Assembly: GCA_004283105.1 (NCBI GenBank)
Contig: SHLN01000066.1
Span: 1-11,322 of the forward strand
Reading direction: 5' to 3'
DNA length: 11,322 nucleotides
Source: Acidimicrobiia bacterium
GTDB lineage: Bacteria > Actinomycetota > Acidimicrobiia > Spongiisociales > SHLN01
Below the pieces are notes generated by a model that was not told the DNA's origin, did no database searches, and saw only the letters and a list, made by a program, of their open reading frames with translations. Made by a program: the position numbers and the translations under genes. Positions 6,499-11,322 of the stretch are shown piece by piece; position 1 is the first letter of the stretch, and every line of letters starts with the position of its first letter.

Positions 6499-6993
6499 AT
6501 GGATCCCGCAACGTTTCACTCGATCGATCGGCGGCTCACTCACTGGATGGCAGAGAACGGACTAACCCTGCTGCGAATCAGTATTGGGCTCGTCTTCCTC
6601 TGGTTCGGCGTGCTCAAATTCTGGCCGGATCTGAGCCCGGCCGACGAGCTCGCCGCCGCCACCATCGACAAGCTCTTCTTCGGCTTCATCCCGGAGGCGG
6701 TGGCGAGGGTCTCGTTGGCGGTGCTGGAGACGGCCATCGGTCTTGGTCTCATCACCGGTCGGTTTCTTCGACTGACGCTCCTGCTGCTGGTCGGTCAGAT
6801 GTTCGGGACGGTGACGCCGCTGGTTCTCTTCCCCGACGTCACCTGGTCCGATGTGCTGGTTCCCACGCTCGAAGGCCAGTACATCCTCAAGAACATGGTG
6901 ATCGTTGCTGCCGCCCTCACTATCGGTGCGACGGCCCGGGGCGGCGGCCTGGTGGACGACCCCGAGATCCTCGAGGCTGTTGCGGAGCGTTGA
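6499..6993 (+). CDS. DoxX/DUF417-like four-helix membrane protein
   Basis: This 164-aa integral membrane protein has four hydrophobic segments, at about 22-41, 72-90, 92-114 and 130-146. The first helix, LRISIGLVFLWFGVLKF, carries the Arg...Gly...Phe-x-x-x-Gly-x-x-Lys pattern of DoxX-like and DUF417/YkgB-like proteins. Function in this family is poorly defined; members have been tied to quinone or thiosulfate oxidoreductases and to oxidative stress. Here no such partner is adjacent, although a flavin reductase-like gene lies just upstream on the same strand. The start is fixed by the TACCGT box 6 bases ahead. The gene ends 13 bases from the converging glycosylase gene, and its last codons form one arm of a hairpin. 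Confidence 0.8.
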   Translation: MDPATFHSIDRRLTHWMAENGLTLLRISIGLVFLWFGVLKFWPDLSPADELAAATIDKLFFGFIPEAVARVSLAVLETAIGLGLITGRFLRLTLLLLVGQMFGTVTPLVLFPDVTWSDVLVPTLEGQYILKNMVIVAAALTIGATARGGGLVDDPEILEAVAER

Positions 6994-7025
6994 GGCGCGA
7001 CCGGAGCTAGAACGCTCTCCGCAAC
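6979..7025. terminator. Probable bidirectional hairpin terminator between convergent genes
   Basis: The left arm GTTGCGGAGCGTT (6979-6991) pairs with AACGCTCTCCGCAAC (7011-7025): 13 base pairs, one 2-base bulge (7016-7017) and a 19-base loop. The arms are the last codons of the DoxX-like and glycosylase genes and the loop is the gap. There is no clear U tract on either strand, so it may work as a GC-rich, actinobacterial-type hairpin. Its function is inferred. Confidence 0.55.
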
Positions 7026-8179
7026 GCCCCCGACAGGTTGCCCCTGTTCGAGACGTGGACCTCATCGAGACCGAGCCACCCGGCCATGAGCTGGAGCTCG
7101 GCAGCCAGCTCCGATGCAACCCGGCCAGGATCCCGACCGTCCTCGACGAACACCCCCGGGGCTCGTAGGACCCCGGCTTTTCGATCAGCCTTGAGGTCGA
7201 CGCGTGCCACGATCTCGTCGTCGAGGAGGAACGGGTAGACGTAGTAGCCGTACCGGCGTTTTGGTTCCGGGACGTAGATCTCGATCCGGTAGTGGAACCC
7301 GAACAGGCGCTCGGTCCGCTCTCGAAACCACACGAGTGAATCGAAGGGCGACAGCAGTGCGCGGCCGGTGATACGACGGGGGAGCCGCGCCTCCGGGTGG
7401 AGATAGGCGGGTTGATCCCATCCTTCGACGGCCACTTCCTCCAGCCGGCCGTCCTCGACCAGTTCGGCGAGCCTCGGCCCGGCCCGGGTGATCCGGTAGT
7501 AGTCGGCGAGGTCGGCCAGCGTCCCGATCCCGTGCGCACGAGCCCCCCGGAGCAGCATTTCCCGGTGGGCCTCCTCTCCACTCAGTTCTCGATCCAGAAG
7601 TTCCGGCGGGAACACCCGCTCGGGCAGGTCGTAGATCGAAACGAAGTTGGGAGTGCGTCCGCAAATGGTCAGGCGGCCGGTCACGTACAGCCAGTCGAGG
7701 GCAATCTTGCCACGTCCGTGTCCCCACCATGGTCCGGTCCGGCTGCCGGGATCAGAGAGGTCTGAGACGGTGAGCGGGCCCCGTTCGGCCACCTCCTCAT
7801 AGACCTGTTCGAAGTACTCGGGGTGCTTGTCGAGCTCTGTCTTCGTCCGTGGATACTGCTTTCGGCCCCGCATCCGGTGGCGCAGCATCGGAAGATCGTC
7901 GGCCGGCATGACCGAAGCGACGTGGCCGAGATACTCAAACATCTCCGGACCATTGATCCACGCATCGAGGGCCGAGCGGTCGTATGGACCGAGTCGAGAG
8001 AACGGTGGCATGTAATGGGCTCGTACGGCCACGTTGACCGAATCGAGCTGGAGCAGGTTGATTCGGTCGATGACCCGGCGGAAGTGCCGAACATCGATCC
8101 GGCCGGTCGGGCGCGATTCGGCGAAGCCCTGGGCGGCCAGGGCTATGCGGCGCGCCTGGGGGAGCGTCAGAGTTCGCAT
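7007..8179 (-). CDS. YcaQ/AlkX-family winged-helix DNA glycosylase
   Basis: This 390-aa protein matches the HTH_42 (YcaQ/AlkZ) family of DNA glycosylases, which unhook or excise bulky alkylated purines and interstrand crosslinks; E. coli YcaQ has about 410 aa. The N-terminal region LPQARRIALAAQGF (6-19) and the segment RVIDRINLLQLDSVNVAVRAHYMPPFSRLG (35-64) are typical. Gln44-Leu45-Asp46 fits the catalytic Q-x-D motif of the YcaQ branch, rather than the Q-x-Q of the AlkZ self-resistance branch. The C-terminal half contains SPFDSLVWFRERTERLFGFHYRIEIYVPEPKRRYGYYVYPFL, a hallmark of the family. A general housekeeping repair role is more likely than antibiotic self-resistance, since no biosynthetic genes are near. 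The ATG at 8179 lies 22 bases from the divergent rimO start. Confidence 0.88.
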   Translation of the reverse strand: MRTLTLPQARRIALAAQGFAESRPTGRIDVRHFRRVIDRINLLQLDSVNVAVRAHYMPPFSRLGPYDRSALDAWINGPEMFEYLGHVASVMPADDLPMLRHRMRGRKQYPRTKTELDKHPEYFEQVYEEVAERGPLTVSDLSDPGSRTGPWWGHGRGKIALDWLYVTGRLTICGRTPNFVSIYDLPERVFPPELLDRELSGEEAHREMLLRGARAHGIGTLADLADYYRITRAGPRLAELVEDGRLEEVAVEGWDQPAYLHPEARLPRRITGRALLSPFDSLVWFRERTERLFGFHYRIEIYVPEPKRRYGYYVYPFLLDDEIVARVDLKADRKAGVLRAPGVFVEDGRDPGRVASELAAELQLMAGWLGLDEVHVSNRGNLSGALRRAF

Positions 8180-8189
8180 GGGCCGCAGC

Positions 8190-8195
8190 TACGCT
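8190..8195 (+). promoter_or_regulatory. Leaderless-type -10 box for rimO
   Basis: TACGCT ends exactly 6 bases before the rimO ATG at 8202, with no Shine-Dalgarno. It is the same hexamer and spacing as before the CREST gene. It overlaps by five bases the opposing box of the glycosylase gene. Confidence 0.5.
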
Positions 8196-8196
8196 A
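8191..8196 (-). promoter_or_regulatory. -10 box for the YcaQ-family gene
   Basis: TAGCGT reads leftward and ends 11 bases before the ATG at 8179, predicting a leader of only about 4-5 bases. It is nearly coincident with the rimO box on the other strand, forming a probable bidirectional promoter. Confidence 0.4.
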
Positions 8197-8201
8197 CTCC
8201 G

Positions 8202-9515
8202 ATGACCAGCGACACCCGGCGGGTGTGGCTCACGACCCTCGGCTGCGCCAAGAACCAGGTCGACTCCGACAAGCTCTCCGCCGTCCTCGAAGAATCGGGC
8301 TACACCGCCGCCTCGTCCATCGACGAGGCCGACGTAGTGATGGTCAATACCTGTGCCTTCATCGAAGCAGCCCGGGAGGAGTCGGTCGACACCATCATCG
8401 ATATGGAGACGGCCAAGCGCGAGGATGCCAAGCTCGTTGTGCTTGGTTGCATGGCGCAGCGGTTCGGCATGCAGGTGACCGAGGCATTCCCGCAGGCCGA
8501 TGCCGTGCTCGGTCTCGATCGCTACGGAGAGCTGGTGGGAACCCTCGACCGGCTCACCGACTGGGAGCCGATCCGGCTCACCCAGAGCCCGATGGACATC
8601 CTCTACACGATTCGACGTCCCACCCTTTCGACTCCGTATGCGTACGTCAAAGTGGCCGAGGGCTGCGACAAGCCGTGCACGTTTTGCGCCATCCCGCTCA
8701 TCCGGGGCAAGCAGCGCTCGCGACCGCCCGTCAACATCCGGGAGGAGATGGTGGAGCTGGCGTCGGCGGGCGCTCGTGAGGTCGTCCTCGTCGCGCAGGA
8801 TCTGGCCGCCTACGGTCGTGACATCGGTGCCCCGGGAGGGATCGAAGACCTGTTGCGATTCGTCTCTGATGTCGACGGGATCGAATGGATCCGCCTGCTC
8901 TACCTCTATCCCCGTGAGATCCGGCCGGGTCTCATTGCCGAGATCGCCGCCAATCCCAAACTCGTGCCGTACTTCGATCTCAGTCTGCAACACGCAAACG
9001 GCACATTGCTGCGAGCCATGAAACGGCCCGGCGACGGTGAGCGCCATCTCTCGCTGATCGCCGACATCAGAGAAGCGGCGCGGGAGGCAGCCACCCGCTC
9101 CAGTTTCATCGTCGGCTTCCCGGGCGAAACCGACGACCATGTTGAGGAGCTGGCCGACTTCCTGCAAGAGGCCCGACTCGACTGGGCCGGCTTCTTCCCG
9201 TACTCGGCCGAGGATGGAACCCCGGCTGCCGGGTTGCCGGGACGGGTTGACCCGGAGGTCGTTTCCGAGCGGCTGCGGTATCTGATGTCGATCCAGGAGG
9301 AGATCACGGCGGAGGCGAATGAAGCCACCGTCGGCAAGACCTACCGGGTACTGGTCGACGGTCTCGAAGATGGGCGGCCCTACGGTCGCTCCTACCGTGA
9401 GGCCCCCGAAATCGACGGTGTGATCGAGTTCGATACCGGCAAGCCCGGCGACTTCGTCAGCGTTGAGATCGACGCCTCCTACGGCAGCGAACTGGCCGGG
9501 ACCGTCGTTGGCTAG
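8202..9515 (+). CDS. rimO: Ribosomal protein S12 methylthiotransferase RimO
   Basis: RimO is a radical SAM enzyme that puts a methylthio group on the conserved aspartate of ribosomal protein S12. The 437-aa protein shows all three domains. The N-terminal UPF0004 domain has cluster cysteines Cys15 (TTLGCAKNQVDSDKL, the RimO form of the motif), Cys51 (VNTCAFI) and Cys83 (VLGCMAQR). The radical SAM core has Cys155-x3-Cys159-x2-Cys162 (EGCDKPCTFCAIP). The C-terminal TRAM domain runs from about residue 372. RLLYLYP (231-237) and SSFIVGFPGETD (300-311) are also RimO-typical. The frame is open upstream across the glycosylase gene; ATG 8202 is chosen from homology and the TACGCT box 6 bases before it. 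It heads a rightward unit with the methyltransferase and cinA. Confidence 0.96.
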   Translation: MTSDTRRVWLTTLGCAKNQVDSDKLSAVLEESGYTAASSIDEADVVMVNTCAFIEAAREESVDTIIDMETAKREDAKLVVLGCMAQRFGMQVTEAFPQADAVLGLDRYGELVGTLDRLTDWEPIRLTQSPMDILYTIRRPTLSTPYAYVKVAEGCDKPCTFCAIPLIRGKQRSRPPVNIREEMVELASAGAREVVLVAQDLAAYGRDIGAPGGIEDLLRFVSDVDGIEWIRLLYLYPREIRPGLIAEIAANPKLVPYFDLSLQHANGTLLRAMKRPGDGERHLSLIADIREAAREAATRSSFIVGFPGETDDHVEELADFLQEARLDWAGFFPYSAEDGTPAAGLPGRVDPEVVSERLRYLMSIQEEITAEANEATVGKTYRVLVDGLEDGRPYGRSYREAPEIDGVIEFDTGKPGDFVSVEIDASYGSELAGTVVG

Positions 9516-9537
9516 CACCCGCCGCTTCGGCCAGCGC

Positions 9538-10269
9538 ATGGCGCATTGGTGGAGAACCCTCCGAACGCATCGGCTCGTCCTGGTCCCCAAGCCTCCCGGA
9601 CCGTATGTCCGGGCCGAGGTGATCGGAAGCCAGGATCCCGCTCCGACCGACTACCACCTCTGGTACTACGGCACCGGGGTGTGGAAGTCGACCTCATGGC
9701 TCGGCGTCCGCACCCTCAAATCCGTGAGCGACATGTGGAACTACCAGGAGATTCTGACCGAGCTGAGGCCGCGTCTGGTGGTGGAGTTCGGCACCGCCTA
9801 CGGGGGCTCGGCCCTGTTCTTCGCCTCAGTGCTCGATGGGATGGGTCTCGACTACCGGGTCCTCACCGTTGACACGCTTCGCAGCCGCATCGATGAGCAG
9901 ACGATCGATCATCCCCGCATCGACGTGCTCACCGCCTCCTCGACCGAGCCCGCCACCGCCGAGCACATCGACGAGGTGAAGGACCGGTTTCCCGGCCCGG
10001 TGTTCGCCATCCTCGACTCCGACCACGCGGCCGACCACGTCCGGGCCGAGCTCGAGCTCATCACCCCGCTGCTCATGCCGGGCGACTACCTGGTGGTCGA
10101 GGATTCCAACCTGAACGGTCATCCGGTCATGCCCGACTACGGTCCCGGCCCGTTCGAGGCGGTCGAGGCGTTCCTGGCCGACCACCCCGGTGCGTATCGG
10201 TTGGACACTTCCCGCGAGGCGAAATTCGGGTTTTCGTTTGCGCCCGGGGGATTCCTCATCCGACAATGA
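9538..10269 (+). CDS. CmcI-like (cephalosporin hydroxylase family) SAM-dependent methyltransferase
   Basis: This 243-aa protein looks like the CmcI/rhamnosyl O-methyltransferase family, whose members bind SAM and a divalent metal and mostly methylate sugars or natural products. Visible features are TDYHLWYYGTGVWKSTSWLG (37-56), MWNYQEIL (66-73), SAM-binding VVEFGTAYGGSA (81-92), LTVD (109-112), metal-site Asp160 in AILDSDHAADHV (157-168) and VVEDSN with Glu188-Asp189. The start is uncertain. ATG 9538 leaves 22 bases after rimO; an in-frame TTG at 9508 would overlap the rimO stop by 8 bases and add RRFGQR; an ATG at 9463 would overlap it by 53 bases. No Shine-Dalgarno decides it. It sits between rimO and cinA, seven bases before cinA. 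The substrate is unknown; cell-surface glycan or lipid methylation is a guess. Confidence 0.85.
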   Translation: MAHWWRTLRTHRLVLVPKPPGPYVRAEVIGSQDPAPTDYHLWYYGTGVWKSTSWLGVRTLKSVSDMWNYQEILTELRPRLVVEFGTAYGGSALFFASVLDGMGLDYRVLTVDTLRSRIDEQTIDHPRIDVLTASSTEPATAEHIDEVKDRFPGPVFAILDSDHAADHVRAELELITPLLMPGDYLVVEDSNLNGHPVMPDYGPGPFEAVEAFLADHPGAYRLDTSREAKFGFSFAPGGFLIRQ

Positions 10270-10276
10270 GTCAATC

Positions 10277-11322
10277 ATGAACGTTGAAGTCATCGCCGTC
10301 GGCACCGAACTCCTGCTCGGCCAGATCGTGAACACAAACCTCGCCACCATCGGCCGGGCGCTCGCCGAGGCGGGGCTCGACACGTACCGCCAGGTGGTGG
10401 TGGGCGATAACCTCGATCGGTTGGCTGAGGCCATTCGAGAGGGGCTCGACCAATCAGACGCCATCGTTCTGACCGGCGGCATCGGCCCTACCCAGGACGA
10501 CATCACCCGGGAAGGCATCTGCGCCGCCACCGGACTCGAGATGGCCTACAGCGAGGAGCATGCCACTCACCTGGAGGAGTGGTGGGCGTCGCGGGGGCGC
10601 GAGATGCCCACCACCAACTACAAGCAGGCCGAGCATCCCGCCGGCGCAGTGCTCATCCCCAACCCGAAGGGCACCGCCCCCGGCCTCGACATCGACTTCG
10701 ACGGCAAGCGGATCTTTGCCCTGCCCGGCGTGCCCGCCGAGATGGTCCTCATGCTGAGCGAACACGTCATTCCGGCCCTCATTGCGTTCGATGGGGGCGA
10801 CGCCGCCGTGCTGAAGAGCCGGGTACTGCGCTCCTACGGCATGTCCGAATCGAAGGTGGCCGAACTGCTCGGCGACCTCTTCGACGGGCAGGGCAACCCG
10901 ACGATGGCGTTTCTCGCCTCAGCCGGCGAGATCAAAGTGCGGCTGACGGCAAAGGCCGCCACCGCCGACGAAGCGGATGCCCTCATCGCCCCGGTGGAGG
11001 CCGAGGTACGGAGCAGGCTCGGCACCGTCTTTGGGGCCGACGACGAGACATTGGAGCGGCTCATCTTCGATGCGCTCGAAGAGCGAGGCTGGACGCTCGG
11101 TACCGCCGAGTCCGCCACCGGCGGGATGATCGCAGCCCGCCTCACCGCCGTGCCCGGAGCCTCCCAGTTCGTGCGCGGAGGCGTTGTGTCGTACGCAACC
11201 GGCGTCAAGCAGGAGGTGCTGGGTGTCCCGGCCGAAACGCTCGTAGAGGGCGTGGTTGGGGAGGAGACGGCTCTGGCCATGGCGGCCGGTGCCCGGCGAG
11301 TTCTTGGAGCCGACGTGGTCGT
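10277..11322 (+). CDS. cinA: CinA-family nicotinamide-nucleotide amidase, C-terminus cut by window edge
   Basis: CinA combines an N-terminal COG1058 (molybdopterin-binding-like, NMN/ADP-ribose-processing) domain with a C-terminal amidase that deamidates nicotinamide mononucleotide, recycling the nucleotide for NAD. The 348 visible residues include MNVEVIAVGTELLLGQIVNTN (1-21), TGGIGPTQDDIT (66-77), NPKGTAPG (129-136) and ALPGVPAEM (148-156). The C-terminal domain starts near 258 with TAESATGGMIAARLTAVPGAS (276-296), including probable nucleophile Ser279, then GGVVSYATGVK (301-311) with Tyr306 and Lys311. Full-length CinA is usually 410-430 aa, so about 70 residues lie beyond the right edge. 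The ATG is 7 bases after the methyltransferase stop; no TANNNT box precedes it, so it probably depends on the rimO transcript. Confidence 0.95.
   Translation, partial: MNVEVIAVGTELLLGQIVNTNLATIGRALAEAGLDTYRQVVVGDNLDRLAEAIREGLDQSDAIVLTGGIGPTQDDITREGICAATGLEMAYSEEHATHLEEWWASRGREMPTTNYKQAEHPAGAVLIPNPKGTAPGLDIDFDGKRIFALPGVPAEMVLMLSEHVIPALIAFDGGDAAVLKSRVLRSYGMSESKVAELLGDLFDGQGNPTMAFLASAGEIKVRLTAKAATADEADALIAPVEAEVRSRLGTVFGADDETLERLIFDALEERGWTLGTAESATGGMIAARLTAVPGASQFVRGGVVSYATGVKQEVLGVPAETLVEGVVGEETALAMAAGARRVLGADVV

Noticed and set aside
7935..9590. 551-codon minus-strand ORF opposite rimO
   Set aside because: It is antisense to an unmistakable rimO, whose cysteine motifs and TRAM domain account for the region; the antisense product matches no family I know.

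Overview
The window is GC-rich bacterial chromosome, tightly packed with ordinary-looking genes on both strands. Protein similarity and a recurrent start-site architecture (TANNNT box 6-7 bases before the start codon, no Shine-Dalgarno) point to an actinobacterium, possibly an uncultured Acidimicrobiia-type lineage. That placement is inference. I see no tRNA, rRNA, CRISPR, insertion sequence, phage gene or att site. No stretch above 60 bases lacks a gene call.

Left block (1-3079, minus strand). A small single-span protein (61 aa) lies 18 bases ahead of a three-gene unit joined by two ATGA stop/start overlaps. The unit is a seven-helix CREST-superfamily (alkaline-ceramidase-like) membrane hydrolase, a CrtI/PYROXD2-type FAD oxidoreductase and a 64-aa single-span protein. 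The end of hypoxanthine phosphoribosyltransferase follows 22 bases later and runs off the left edge. The CREST and hpt genes each carry their own leaderless-type promoter. The coupled CREST/FAD/small-membrane-protein unit is the most unusual thing here and looks like an undescribed membrane-lipid or amide-processing module.

Middle block (3135-8179). A leaderless MFS exporter/transporter runs rightward and converges on a 1-pyrroline-5-carboxylate dehydrogenase (last step of proline catabolism). That gene starts from a GTG behind a perfect AAGGAGG. It is divergent from a small FMN-binding flavin-reductase-like protein, and the two -10 elements share a TA. A DoxX/DUF417-like membrane protein follows and converges on a YcaQ/AlkX-type DNA glycosylase. 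The last codons of these two genes together form a 13-bp hairpin, a probable bidirectional terminator.

Right block (8202-11322, plus strand). rimO (ribosomal protein S12 methylthiotransferase) is divergent from the glycosylase gene, with overlapping -10 boxes only 22 bases from start to start. After rimO come a CmcI-like SAM-dependent enzyme and then cinA, which is cut by the right edge. From memory, many actinobacteria have pgsA between rimO and cinA, so the methyltransferase occupies an unexpected slot.

Six genes (hpt, CREST, MFS, flavin reductase, DoxX-like, rimO) share the TANNNT-N6/7-start layout. This both supports their start codons and suggests that leaderless expression is the norm here. 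All identifications come from reading motifs and from memory of families; no database search was possible.
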